The position numbers and the translations under genes were made by a program. A DNA stretch of 64,000 nt from Klebsiella indica (GTDB lineage Bacteria > Pseudomonadota > Gammaproteobacteria > Enterobacterales > Enterobacteriaceae). The first letter of the stretch is position 1; each line of letters opens with the position of its first letter. The notes beneath the pieces are model-generated. The model saw only the letters and a program-made list of their open reading frames with translations, made no database searches and was not told the DNA's origin. Location: the NCBI RefSeq assembly GCF_005860775.1, contig NZ_VCHQ01000017.1, forward strand, positions 110,168 to 174,167, in the 5' to 3' direction. Below are positions 37,217 to 46,250 of this stretch, in pieces.

Positions 37217-38497
37217 CTACTCAAATAATTTGAAAAAAGGTGACAGGCAGAGCAACAGTCCCGTTCCTGAGATAAACAGGACCCGCCAGGAATAATATTT
37301 TTTAAGCTGTGGGACTTTAAACACCAGATAGCATGGAATAATACACGAAACAATTCCATAAACCGGCGCCCCTATCTGTTGTAACAGCAGAACAGGAAAG
37401 TGTGTGAGTACCCATGCCCATAGCAGAAGAACAATAAAGACTGAAACGCCGATACTCACAGCAGTTTCATTAATTGCCTTTTCATCGATAAACCGGGACA
37501 GTACATTGACCACTATTCCTTTCATCGCCTCCTGAAAACCGAGGAAAATGCCAAAAAAGGCCGTCACGATAGCGAAAATATTCAGCAGGATAGACATCAC
37601 TCTCACCATTTCCCCAGGAATAACTTTTGCAACAATGGCCATTGCGGAAATATTATTTTGAGCTGCCTCAACCGCCTGCTCATGGCTCAGGGAAAAGGTA
37701 AACGAAAACGCGAAGAAAAGCACAGAGCAAACGAGTATTCCATAAGCTATCCGACTCGCTCTTAACGCTCGCAGAGTGGCAATTTTAGGATCTGCTTCTA
37801 CTTTCCTGAACGCGACATTCATCGGACTAAGAATCTGAACAAAAAGGATAGAGAACAATGTAAAAGGCAGCGTCAGAACAGTACCTGTCAGGAGTTCTCC
37901 AACAGGCGGCAAATTGCTAATGTTGCGCATATCCCAGTGCGGAATCATTACCATACCTAACAGCACAACCACCGCCAGTTTTACCACCACCATCGGGCCT
38001 GAAACTTTGAAAAGTAATTTCTCACCTTGCGCCGCAATGCTTACCAGTAAGGCCAGGACCACCAGCCCATACCACCACTTATCCGACAGCATCTCCGAGG
38101 TCACGCCAAATGTCTGGAGATACGATGCACTGTCAAATGTTGCTGCAAGTGAATAGGTTAACATCCCTTTAAGCAACATAATAAAATACGTCACACCGAG
38201 GAAAAACCCCCAATTCTTACCTAAATAATAGGTAATAACACCAGAGTAATCCTTACATTCCGGGCTTTGTGATAAAGTTTTAAGGTAAAGCGACTGCATC
38301 ATATAGAGTGCAGGATAGGCAATCAGAACCGATAAGGAAAAGACCCAAATTCCTTTTAAACCAATCTGTACAGGCAGAAAAATAATCCCACCACCAATGG
38401 CCATACCAATACAAAGAATAATCCATCCGACATCATACGTTGTAAAAGGTATTTTCTGTGAAATCATTCCTTCTGAAATATCAGCGTTATTATTCAT
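37217..38497 (-). CDS. HAAAP-type amino-acid/proton symporter
   Basis: A 426-residue membrane protein with about 11 helices of the hydroxy/aromatic amino-acid permease family (SdaC, TdcC, YhaO relatives). The N-terminal motif DVGWIILCIGMAIGGGIIFLPVQIG (residues about 22-46) is characteristic. The substrate is not determined; the PLP lyase immediately downstream suggests a sulfur amino acid such as cystathionine, cysteine or a conjugate. The region is noticeably more AT-rich than the core genes, which fits acquired DNA. A divergent LysR gene lies upstream. Confidence 0.88.
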   Translation of the reverse strand: MNNNADISEGMISQKIPFTTYDVGWIILCIGMAIGGGIIFLPVQIGLKGIWVFSLSVLIAYPALYMMQSLYLKTLSQSPECKDYSGVITYYLGKNWGFFLGVTYFIMLLKGMLTYSLAATFDSASYLQTFGVTSEMLSDKWWYGLVVLALLVSIAAQGEKLLFKVSGPMVVVKLAVVVLLGMVMIPHWDMRNISNLPPVGELLTGTVLTLPFTLFSILFVQILSPMNVAFRKVEADPKIATLRALRASRIAYGILVCSVLFFAFSFTFSLSHEQAVEAAQNNISAMAIVAKVIPGEMVRVMSILLNIFAIVTAFFGIFLGFQEAMKGIVVNVLSRFIDEKAINETAVSIGVSVFIVLLLWAWVLTHFPVLLLQQIGAPVYGIVSCIIPCYLVFKVPQLKKYYSWRVLFISGTGLLLCLSPFFKLFE

Positions 38498-38768
38498 GAT
38501 GTTACCATTATGTTAGTTAAACAAGAAACATCTACATTTCTACATAACCACAGCGAATTATTTAGTGCTAATAACAAAACAGGATTTTGTGATCGGAATG
38601 GAATAATTATATTATTGTTGAATAACATACAACTCATTAGTGAATTAAAGAGAATAATATCGCCAGGATAAAATAACTTTCTGTTTTGTGATTTCTCAAT
38701 CATTTAACAACATTGCGTAATTAATGATTTTTGATACACTCAATCACAGGAAAGAGGAGGATCACAAT

Positions 38769-39734
38769 GTGTTAAACTCAGGTACATTAAGTCAGTTAAG
38801 CGTCTTTGTGAGGATCGCCGAAACAAGGAGTTTCACCAAAGCCGCCAGAGAACTGGGGCTATCTCGTTCAGCGGTCAGCAAAAGTCTGTCAAAACTCGAA
38901 GAACAACTGGGTACCCAGTTAATACAAAGAACAACCAGAAATATCTTTATTACCGAGCACGGTGAGGCCGTTTTTAATCGCGCGATTACTCTGCTGGAAG
39001 AATGCGAAGATATGTTTTCAAAAGTTCGTAGTTATTCTGAGCCGGAGGGACATCTGAAGCTATCCTGCTCGGTAGCCTATGGTTCAAAAGTTCTTCCGGA
39101 TCTGATTACAGCTTATCAGATGAAATATCCCCGTGTGAAATTCCATATTGATTTGAATGACAACATAATCAATTTATCAGAAACCAATTTTGATATGGTA
39201 TTGAGGATAACCCGGAAACTCACTGAAACGGAATGCCACACTTATATCGGAGAAATTAACTGGATATATTGTTGCTCCCCTCAATATCTCTCCGGAAAAC
39301 CCGCAATAAAAACGCCTAATGATTTGACCCAACATCGCTGCATCACCAATCTGGTTATGTCCTACCATGATAACTGGGTATTTTCAGGTGGCAACGGAGA
39401 GATCATGGTTCCCGTTGATTCAGTTATAACCTCTAATTCCAGCCTGACGTTATTAAGTATATTGCTAAATCATAATGGTGTTTCATGCATTCCAGATTAC
39501 CTGGCTTCTTTATATATTAAAAAAGGCGCACTGGTTCATATACTGCCAGAGTATCACGCAGGACTTTCTCATTATTTATATGCAATCAGAAAGAGAACAA
39601 GATATATTAATCCATTAACAATGACATTCATTGAGCATCTCAAAAAAGAATTAACCACACCAGATAAACGCCCCAATAATGACGTTAATGATTTACCGAC
39701 AGAAACACGTTTTCTCAGACGTAAAATGGATTAA
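38769..39734 (+). CDS. LysR-family transcriptional regulator
   Basis: A 321-residue regulator from the GTG at 38769, which has a strong AGAGGAGG site at 38753-38760. An ATG at 38724 is in frame but has no ribosome site. The HTH is FVRIAETRSFTKAARELGLSRSAVSKSL near the N-terminus, followed by an effector domain (PEGHLKLSCSVAYGSKVLPDLI onward). It is divergent from the HAAAP transporter/PLP lyase pair and very likely controls it. It is AT-rich like its neighbours. The C-terminal extension after the effector domain (about residues 290-321) is charged and unique-looking. Confidence 0.9.
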   Translation: MLNSGTLSQLSVFVRIAETRSFTKAARELGLSRSAVSKSLSKLEEQLGTQLIQRTTRNIFITEHGEAVFNRAITLLEECEDMFSKVRSYSEPEGHLKLSCSVAYGSKVLPDLITAYQMKYPRVKFHIDLNDNIINLSETNFDMVLRITRKLTETECHTYIGEINWIYCCSPQYLSGKPAIKTPNDLTQHRCITNLVMSYHDNWVFSGGNGEIMVPVDSVITSNSSLTLLSILLNHNGVSCIPDYLASLYIKKGALVHILPEYHAGLSHYLYAIRKRTRYINPLTMTFIEHLKKELTTPDKRPNNDVNDLPTETRFLRRKMD

Positions 39735-40138
39735 AAACCTGATTCCCGAAGTAGCGTCTTCCCTGGCGCTGACTGCCATAGTTCATCAGTATGAAATATA
39801 CTATAAGCTGTAGTTTCAATGTTTTTCTTTAATTGATGATGCACGAAACGTTACATTTTATTCTCCGGGCCATGTGCCTTCACTCATTTTTCCGTTATCC
39901 TGAAGCTGAACGCCCCAGATAACTGACAAAACTCAGTTACAAGGAAATCCAGCTGATTGATTTCGGCTGATACTCATCAGGATGGGGAAAACGTGTTTCC
40001 TCCTCTTTAGAGCCTATCCCACCAGGCGTTATTGGCGCAGGCAGCTTGAGCACTGCCCAGGTTCAAAATGACAAGCAAAATAGCCCTAATGGGATAGGCT
40101 CTTAGCAATAAGCACAGAAGTCCGCAGGCCCAGTTCGC
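39735..40138. other. Intergenic stretch with an inverted-repeat element
   Basis: About 400 bases between the LysR gene and the GH4 gene with no credible frame. The right third is a 94-bp element with perfect 13-bp terminal inverted repeats. The left part shows nothing identifiable. Confidence 0.6.
40009..40102. repeat. MITE-like 94-bp element with 13-bp terminal inverted repeats
   Basis: AGAGCCTATCCCA at the left is matched by its exact complement TGGGATAGGCTCT at the right. The interior (CAGGCAGCTTGAGCACTGCC and onward) has no coding capacity. The form resembles a small non-autonomous element. I believe similar GAGCCTATCCCA-ended repeats exist in other enterobacteria, but cannot name the family with certainty. 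Confidence 0.65.
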
Positions 40139-41464
40139 TTATTTTAATTCCGGCCAATACTCTCTGTTAGCCTCAATTAATGCATCGAGTACTTTACGCG
40201 CTTTTTTAGCATCAATAATCGTCCGGTTTAACGTCAGCGCCTGGAGAGCTTTGGCATAGGATCCTTCAAACCAGGCTTCCACCGTCAGGCGTTCATAAGC
40301 AAATTGCTGTTCGATCATCCCTTTGTAGAACGTCGGGATTTTCCCCACGCCATACGGACGAGGACCGTTGCAGCCGACTTCAGCCGTTAGCTCAACCATG
40401 ACATCGTCATCCAGGTTCTCGACCAGGCCGTTGTTCGGCACCATAACGATGAATTTCTTTTTCAGGTTAAACGCGATAGCTTCCGCCAGCTCAACGATCA
40501 TGTCGCCATGCGCGTCATTATGCACAACATGCACATTTCGTGTTGTCCCTTCCGCGACCGCCGTGCGACACTCTTCAAAGACTCTTTTTTCCCGACCATT
40601 GATCACTTCATTGGCACGGGTGAAGTTCGGATCGAGTCTGGAGAATTTATACTCCGGATAGAGATAGTATTGCAGATAGGTGTTGGGCAGATAATCCGGG
40701 AAATCGCGCAGCATATCCGCCACCAGCGCGTAAGTATCCAGCCACGACTGGTCACGTTGCTCAGCATCAGCCGGTATAAAACCATTCTTCGCGATATAGG
40801 CCTTCAACTCAGGAACCAGATCGTAGCCATTTTCGTCGTACAGGTGGGTAAACCAGCCGAAATGATTAAGACCGAAATAGACCGGGTCAAAAGTCCCCGG
40901 ATCACGCCCTAACAGGCGACCGTATGAACGAAGCAGGTTAACGGGCTGGTCGCAAATATTCAGAATACGGTCATCATCCGGGAAACGTTTGTTGAGCGCA
41001 TCAGCTACAATTGCCGCCGGGTTGGTGTAGTTCAGGATCCAGGCATTCGGTGAACGGGAGCGAACCTTTTCCACCAGCGCAATCATGTCGCGAATAGAGC
41101 GCATACCATAAGCAAACCCACCCGCACCACAGGTCTCCTGGCCAATCACACCCAGGCTCAGCGGAATTTTTTCGTCTTTCTCACGCATGGCATACCCGCC
41201 AGTGCGCATCTGGCAAAAGATAAAATCCATATCGCTGAACGCCACATTTTCATCCCCGGTATACATAAACTCCAGCTCCGGGTACTCTTCACGAAACAAC
41301 ACCCTGGCATATTCGCCAATCACCTTCTGGCGTTCTTCATTCACATCGAACATCACCAGTTTCTTTAACGGCAGACGCATTTTCAGTTTACATAACGCCT
41401 TTAATAAACCCGGCGTCCATGTAGACCCTCCGCCAACCAATACAATATTAAATGCAGTTTTCAT
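40139..41464 (-). CDS. 6-phospho-alpha-glucosidase (glycoside hydrolase family 4)
   Basis: A 441-residue GH4 enzyme, NAD- and Mn-dependent, that hydrolyses phosphorylated alpha-glucosides such as maltose 6-phosphate. The N-terminal NAD motif is IVLVGGGSTWTPGLL. Metal and catalytic residues lie in TCGAGGFAYGMRS (Cys, near 160) and VYFGLNHFGWFTHLYD (His, near 190). NYTNPAAIVADALNKRFP is also typical of the family. The ATG at 41464 was chosen over one 11 codons upstream, which lies partly in the PTS gene. It is the third gene of the GntR-PTS-GH4 operon and resembles GlvA. Confidence 0.9.
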   Translation of the reverse strand: MKTAFNIVLVGGGSTWTPGLLKALCKLKMRLPLKKLVMFDVNEERQKVIGEYARVLFREEYPELEFMYTGDENVAFSDMDFIFCQMRTGGYAMREKDEKIPLSLGVIGQETCGAGGFAYGMRSIRDMIALVEKVRSRSPNAWILNYTNPAAIVADALNKRFPDDDRILNICDQPVNLLRSYGRLLGRDPGTFDPVYFGLNHFGWFTHLYDENGYDLVPELKAYIAKNGFIPADAEQRDQSWLDTYALVADMLRDFPDYLPNTYLQYYLYPEYKFSRLDPNFTRANEVINGREKRVFEECRTAVAEGTTRNVHVVHNDAHGDMIVELAEAIAFNLKKKFIVMVPNNGLVENLDDDVMVELTAEVGCNGPRPYGVGKIPTFYKGMIEQQFAYERLTVEAWFEGSYAKALQALTLNRTIIDAKKARKVLDALIEANREYWPELK

Positions 41465-41477
41465 ATCATTCGTTCTC

Positions 41478-43085
41478 TTATTGCGTCTGTTGAACAAGTA
41501 AATTTTGCTTCACCGCACTGGCGATCCCTTCCACCTGCGGACCGTAAATAACCTGAATATCAGTGTCGGTTGCACGAATAAAACCATTGGCGCCGCTTTG
41601 TTTTAAAATGTCTTCGTCAATTTTCTGCATATCTTTAATTTTTACGCGCAAACGCGTGAAGCAGCAGTCGACATTCTGGATATTTTCTCGCCCTCCCAGA
41701 CCGGCGATAATTTTTGCCGTAACCAGATTATCCTGCGTAGACTCCACGCGATAATGGTTGACCGCCTCATCCTCTTCGCGCCCCGGCGTTCTGGTATTGG
41801 TGCGCACAATGATCCATTTGAAGACGAAGTAATAGACCGGAGCCCAAATACATCCCAGTAACAAATCAAACCACCAGAGTGTTTTCGCGCCGCCCAACAC
41901 GCCAAAAACCATAAAATCAATAAAACCGCCCTGTATATTGCCAATCATCACCTGAAAAAGCTGAGCGCAGGCAAAAGAGAGCCCCGTCATCACGGCATGA
42001 AATAAGAACAGCAGCGGCGAGACAAAAATAAAGCTGAATTCCAGGGGTTCGGTGATCCCGGTAGTGAAAGAGGCCAGCGCCCCCGCCATCATTAACGCTT
42101 TAACCCGTTGTTTGTGCTCTGGTCGCGCACAGCGATAAATCGCCAGTGCCGCCCCAGGGAGACCAAACATCATCACCGGAATTTTCCCTTGCGCCAGAAA
42201 GCGAGTCGCCTCACGCACAATATCATCGGATAGCGCACCAGGATGGGCCAGTGCATAATTGAAGATAGAGAGTGCGCCAATCACGCTTTCATTATTGACA
42301 TGCACCACGCCACCTATCGGAGTGAAACGAACCGTCTCGTTGAGGATATGGTGCAAACCTGTTGGGATCAGAATACGCTCGGTAAAGGCATAAACAAATG
42401 TGCCAAAAGGGCCAGATTCACCAATAAACTGTCCCAGATGGATAATTGCGTTAGCAATGATCGGCCAGACCAACGACATTAACACACCAATAACTGGCAG
42501 CACGATAATAGTAATAATAGGAACAAAACGGCGGCCACCAAAATAGGCGATGGCCGCCGGGAGTTTAATCGTATAAAAGCGATTGTGCAGAATAACGGTG
42601 ACCAGGCCGGCAATAACGCCCCCCAGCACACTCATCTGATAAGAAAAAATACCTAACGTATTGGCGAATTCAGCAGAATACATTACCGCCTGCGTCTGGC
42701 TATATCCCTTTTCCATGAAGGCAGCGACAGACGTTGTTTGTGGGGTAAGACCTTGCGCCAACAGGCTGTAATTCACACCGATGTGAAAAGTAATAAATCC
42801 AATGACGGCAGCAAATGCGGCCGTCGGTTTTTCATCCCGCGCCAGGCCAATAGCGGCAGCAATCGCAAAAAGTAACGGCAGATTACCAAATAATGCCCCG
42901 GCAACTTTACGGATGAAACCGATAATCTGCTGCATCACGTCAGCATGAATAATACCTTCCCCCACGATGCTCGGATTTTGTAATGCCGCTGCCAGGCCGA
43001 GAAATATCCCAGCGGCAGCAATCACGGAAATCGGCATCATTAATGCCTTTCCCAGATCCTGTAGAAACTCACCCGGTCGACTCAT
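41478..43085 (-). CDS. PTS alpha-glucoside-specific EIICB component
   Basis: A 535-residue permease that imports and phosphorylates an alpha-glucoside. The EIIC domain spans about residues 1-420, with about ten hydrophobic segments and the glucose-family loop text RILIPTGLHHILNETVRF. The EIIB domain (about 450-530) has the phosphorylated cysteine in IQNVDCCFTRLRVKIKD. There is no EIIA domain, so Crr (EIIA-Glc) would serve. It resembles GlvC/MalX. The GH4 start lies 13 bases after the stop, so import and hydrolysis are coupled. Confidence 0.92.
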   Translation of the reverse strand: MSRPGEFLQDLGKALMMPISVIAAAGIFLGLAAALQNPSIVGEGIIHADVMQQIIGFIRKVAGALFGNLPLLFAIAAAIGLARDEKPTAAFAAVIGFITFHIGVNYSLLAQGLTPQTTSVAAFMEKGYSQTQAVMYSAEFANTLGIFSYQMSVLGGVIAGLVTVILHNRFYTIKLPAAIAYFGGRRFVPIITIIVLPVIGVLMSLVWPIIANAIIHLGQFIGESGPFGTFVYAFTERILIPTGLHHILNETVRFTPIGGVVHVNNESVIGALSIFNYALAHPGALSDDIVREATRFLAQGKIPVMMFGLPGAALAIYRCARPEHKQRVKALMMAGALASFTTGITEPLEFSFIFVSPLLFLFHAVMTGLSFACAQLFQVMIGNIQGGFIDFMVFGVLGGAKTLWWFDLLLGCIWAPVYYFVFKWIIVRTNTRTPGREEDEAVNHYRVESTQDNLVTAKIIAGLGGRENIQNVDCCFTRLRVKIKDMQKIDEDILKQSGANGFIRATDTDIQVIYGPQVEGIASAVKQNLLVQQTQ

Positions 43086-43109
43086 TGTTATTTTCCTTTA
43101 GGGCACTGG

Positions 43110-43170
43110 CTGAACATGAGACTGAGTATAGCGAGATACAATGTATAGTTGTCTAGCCCACCAAAGTCAA
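43110..43170. promoter_or_regulatory. Probable operator/promoter region of the PTS-GH4 genes
   Basis: In the 124-bp gap between the GntR and PTS genes, GATACAATGTATAGTTGTCTAG contains the palindrome ATACAATGTAT (43138-43148), plausible for a GntR/UTRA-family repressor. No stronger evidence is available. Confidence 0.45.
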
Positions 43171-43209
43171 AACGCGGCAAGGATCACAAAGTTAAACCTT
43201 TTTATCCGA

Positions 43210-43944
43210 TTACGGACGTACGGCGGTCAGGGTAAAACGGTAGTGTTGCTGGTTATAGTAAATTTCAGAGATCTCGAACGGAATGTCGTCATGAAGGAAC
43301 GCCAGCGAGGTGGAATGGAGAACCGGTTCATCGCGTTTAATCCCCAGCATGTCGCGCACCTGCTGAGAAGGGAGTTCCGCATGGATCTCTTTTTCCGAGC
43401 GCGCAACGGTAAACCCCTTCCGGCTGATATAGGCATATTTAGAGCTATTCAGATCTTCCGCGCTTAAATCGTCGAAGGGTTCGGTAATCATCCACGATTG
43501 CTCGAAGACAAATGGAATCTCTCCCAGCAGGCGCAGACGTTGCATAAACCACACGTCGCTGTCAGGAGCAAGACGCAGTTTATCCGCAATATCCCGCGAG
43601 GCGGGCTGGCGATCGAGGTAAATCAGGCGGTTTACTACCGGTTCATCCAGACCCAACGTTGCTTCGCTGGAAGAGAGATGCCTGTCGAGTGGCAGAGAAA
43701 TGCGCACATTTTTACCCGTCTGCACGACAAAGGTTCCCTGACCCCGACGACGCTCCACTTTGCCCTGACGTACCAGGTAATCCACTGCTTTTCGCGCGGT
43801 CATTCGGGATATCGCAAACTGCTGGCAAAGTTCACTTTCTGAGGGAATTGCGTCGCCGGGTTTCAGCGAACCGGAAGTAATCTGGCCGATAAGATATTGT
43901 TCAAGCTGCAAATAGACGGGTACGGTTGAATATTTATCGATCAT
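43210..43944 (-). CDS. GntR/UTRA-family transcriptional regulator of the alpha-glucoside operon
   Basis: A 244-residue regulator. The winged HTH is SELCQQFAISRMTARKAVDYLVRQGKVERRRGQGTFV-like in its full span (residues about 36-72), and the UTRA effector domain covers about 90-240 (LRLLGEIPFVFEQSWM, ISEIYYNQQHYRF). The start MIDKYSTVPVYLQLE follows AAGGAA and is 16 codons inside the open frame. It is transcribed in the same direction as the PTS and GH4 genes, 124 bases upstream, and probably represses them until a phosphorylated sugar binds. Confidence 0.9.
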   Translation of the reverse strand: MIDKYSTVPVYLQLEQYLIGQITSGSLKPGDAIPSESELCQQFAISRMTARKAVDYLVRQGKVERRRGQGTFVVQTGKNVRISLPLDRHLSSSEATLGLDEPVVNRLIYLDRQPASRDIADKLRLAPDSDVWFMQRLRLLGEIPFVFEQSWMITEPFDDLSAEDLNSSKYAYISRKGFTVARSEKEIHAELPSQQVRDMLGIKRDEPVLHSTSLAFLHDDIPFEISEIYYNQQHYRFTLTAVRP

Positions 43945-44519
43945 TGGCGCAATTCCTTGTTTCACCCAGGTATGGTAGCGACAGCGGAGCAAAGTGACAA
44001 TGTTTGTGCTTAGTTACGGCGAAATTCCCCGGCAAACGACATTGCCGCTCATCACTCACGCGGAGTGATGCCGGTAAACATCAGGTACATCCGCCGAATA
44101 CAGGCGTGCTGTCCGCAAGAGCGGCCATATCCAAATTTACCAACTCGCTTCAGGCACCTTCCCTGTCGCAGGGTCCGTTTTTCACTACTCTCTTTTTGGC
44201 AGAAAAAAGTCCAAAATCAAATGACTATATATGACATGGAATTCGTGTCGAACAGCGTCGCCAAAAGTGAATTTAATACCAAATGAAATTAATGTGTCGC
44301 CGAATCACGACACTTATAAGTAACTAAAAATTAATAAAAAAATGGCCCTTGTCTCCCTCATTTTTTAGGCGTACATTAGCGCCATCTGGACCAGTCAGAA
44401 CACAAAATTTGCAACGACCGCCGACAGTAAAATGTTGCATTGCTGTTAGCGTTGGTTGGGTAAGTAATGAAAATTAAATTCATTTAAGGCGTCTCGTTGA
44501 GCGCGCGGAGTGATGAGTC
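43945..44519. other. Intergenic junction between accessory block and core (lpxP absent)
   Basis: Nearly 600 bases without a gene. In E. coli the palmitoleoyl acyltransferase gene lpxP lies here, upstream of ypdK; none is visible in any frame. A reasonable promoter for ypdK is TTGTCT at 44349, 17 bases, then TACATT at 44372. Confidence 0.6.
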
Positions 44520-44591
44520 GTGAAATACTTTTTAATGGGCATTTCTTTTATGGTCATCGTTTGGGCCGGTACGTTCGCCCTGATGATCTAA
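44520..44591 (+). CDS. ypdK: Small membrane protein YpdK (23 residues)
   Basis: A GTG-started frame of 23 codons encodes MKYFLMGISFMVIVWAGTFA followed by LMI, one transmembrane segment. This matches E. coli YpdK with, as I recall it, a single change, and the position next to alaC is also conserved. GGAG lies about 10 bases before the GTG. The role of YpdK is unknown. It is too short for ordinary ORF calling. Confidence 0.85.
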   Translation: MKYFLMGISFMVIVWAGTFALMI

Positions 44592-44603
44592 GCATAACGG
44601 TGT

Positions 44604-44636
44604 AAAAAAACGGGAGCCAGCAGGCTCCCGTTTTTC
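44604..44636. terminator. Bidirectional terminator between ypdK and alaC
   Basis: A7-CGGGAGCC-AGCA-GGCTCCCG-T5 is a strong stem with flanking A and T runs, placed between convergent ypdK and alaC; it touches the alaC stop codon. Confidence 0.93.
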
Positions 44637-45871
44637 TATTCATGGCTTTCAGTCGTCAATTTCGACGCGGGAAGAAGCCCATCGGCGCGGAACATTGATT
44701 TAATGCCGCGTACGGCCTGGCGGATACGATCGCGGTTTTCAATTAAAGCAAAGCGCACATGGGTATCGCCATAATCGCCAAAGCCAATACCCGGTGAAAC
44801 GCAGACTTTGGCGTCCTGCAGCAGCTTTTTCGCAAACTCCAGTGACCCCATCGCCGCATATGGCTCCGGGATCTTAGCCCAGACGTACATCGAAGCCTTC
44901 GGACACTCCACCATCCAGCCCGCTTCATGTAGTCCTTTAACCAGTACATCGCGGCGGCGTTTATACTGCTCCGCAATATCGCGAACGCACTGCTGATCGC
45001 CTTCCAGCGCAGCAATTGCCGCCACCTGCAGAGGCGTGAAAGTGCCGTAATCGTGATAGCTTTTTATACGCGCCAGCGCGTTAACCAGGGTTTTGTTGCC
45101 GACCATAAAGCCAATGCGCCAGCCTGCCATATTGTAGCTTTTCGAAAGCGTAAAGAATTCGACGGCAACATCGCGCGCGCCAGGGACCTGCATAATCGAC
45201 GGCGCTTTCCAGCCATCGTAAACAATGTCGGCATAGGCCAGATCGTGCACCACCAGCACGTCATAACGCTTCGCCAGGGCGACAACCTTCTCGAAAAACG
45301 CCAGCTCAACGCACTGGGACGTGGGGTTGGACGGAAAACCGAGGATCATCATTTTCGGTTTCGGGTAACTTTCACGAATGGCCCGCTCAAGCTCGTTGAA
45401 GAAATCCACGCCCTCAACCAGCGGTACCGAACGCACCTGGGCTCCGGCAATGACCGCACCGTAAATATGAATCGGATAGCTCGGATTGGGCACCAGGACG
45501 GTATCGCCATGATCCAGGGTAGCCAGCATCAGATGCGCCAGCCCCTCTTTCGAACCAATAGTCACAATCGCTTCCGATTCCGGATCGATATCAACGTTAT
45601 AACGCTCCTGATACCAGCGTGAAATCGCACGGCGCAGGCGCGGGATACCACGGGAAGTGGAGTAACCGTGGGTGTCGGGCCGCTGGGCAACAGTACAAAG
45701 TTTCTCAACGATATGCGGCGGCGTCGCGCCATCAGGGTTACCCATGCTGAAATCGATAATGTCTTCGCCACGGCGACGCGCAGCCATTTTCAGTTCAGCA
45801 GTGATATTAAAAACATACGGGGGGAGACGATCGATACGCGTGAAACGGCGTTCAGGACTGAATTCAGCCAT
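44636..45871 (-). CDS. alaC: Glutamate-pyruvate aminotransferase AlaC
   Basis: AlaC is the main alanine-forming transaminase together with AlaA. The 411-residue fold-type I aminotransferase has the PLP lysine in [19 protein letters not shown] (about residue 240), the earlier [12 protein letters not shown] and NPTSQCVE motifs, and the C-terminal arginine region [15 protein letters not shown]. It is divergent from pyuS and converges with ypdK across a strong terminator. The length and neighbours match E. coli alaC (formerly yfdZ). Confidence 0.95.
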   Translation of the reverse strand: MAEFSPERRFTRIDRLPPYVFNITAELKMAARRRGEDIIDFSMGNPDGATPPHIVEKLCTVAQRPDTHGYSTSRGIPRLRRAISRWYQERYNVDIDPESEAIVTIGSKEGLAHLMLATLDHGDTVLVPNPSYPIHIYGAVIAGAQVRSVPLVEGVDFFNELERAIRESYPKPKMMILGFPSNPTSQCVELAFFEKVVALAKRYDVLVVHDLAYADIVYDGWKAPSIMQVPGARDVAVEFFTLSKSYNMAGWRIGFMVGNKTLVNALARIKSYHDYGTFTPLQVAAIAALEGDQQCVRDIAEQYKRRRDVLVKGLHEAGWMVECPKASMYVWAKIPEPYAAMGSLEFAKKLLQDAKVCVSPGIGFGDYGDTHVRFALIENRDRIRQAVRGIKSMFRADGLLPASKLTTESHE

Positions 45872-46250
45872 AGATTCCTCGGATTAACGTTAGCGCCCGG
45901 ACCGTCCGAGCGACGCTGCCGCGCTTGCGGCATGTTTAGAAAATAACCCGAAAAAATTCATGCTGTCGAGAGGAGAGATAAAAAATAATTGCCGGTGGCA
46001 AAACAGGAATTAAATCGGCTAAATACGGCAGAACGTATCTCAGGATACCTGTGTGCAATGAAAAAAATTAACACATTGATATCTTTTGCTTTACTTAAAC
46101 GCCCTGTCATCAGCAAACGCTGTTGAATCTCAGTTTGTTGCCGTCAATCCCCTTTTATTTATAGGGTATTTCCCTATTCATACCTGCGGCTGGCCTTCTG
46201 CCGCGAGGTTTTCTATCATAGCCCTTTCTTGCGATTAACGCGGCGTATCC
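45872..46250. other. alaC-pyuS divergent intergenic region
   Basis: A 379-bp AT-rich gap holding the promoters of two divergent transcripts. I see no clear operator and no small gene. Confidence 0.6.
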
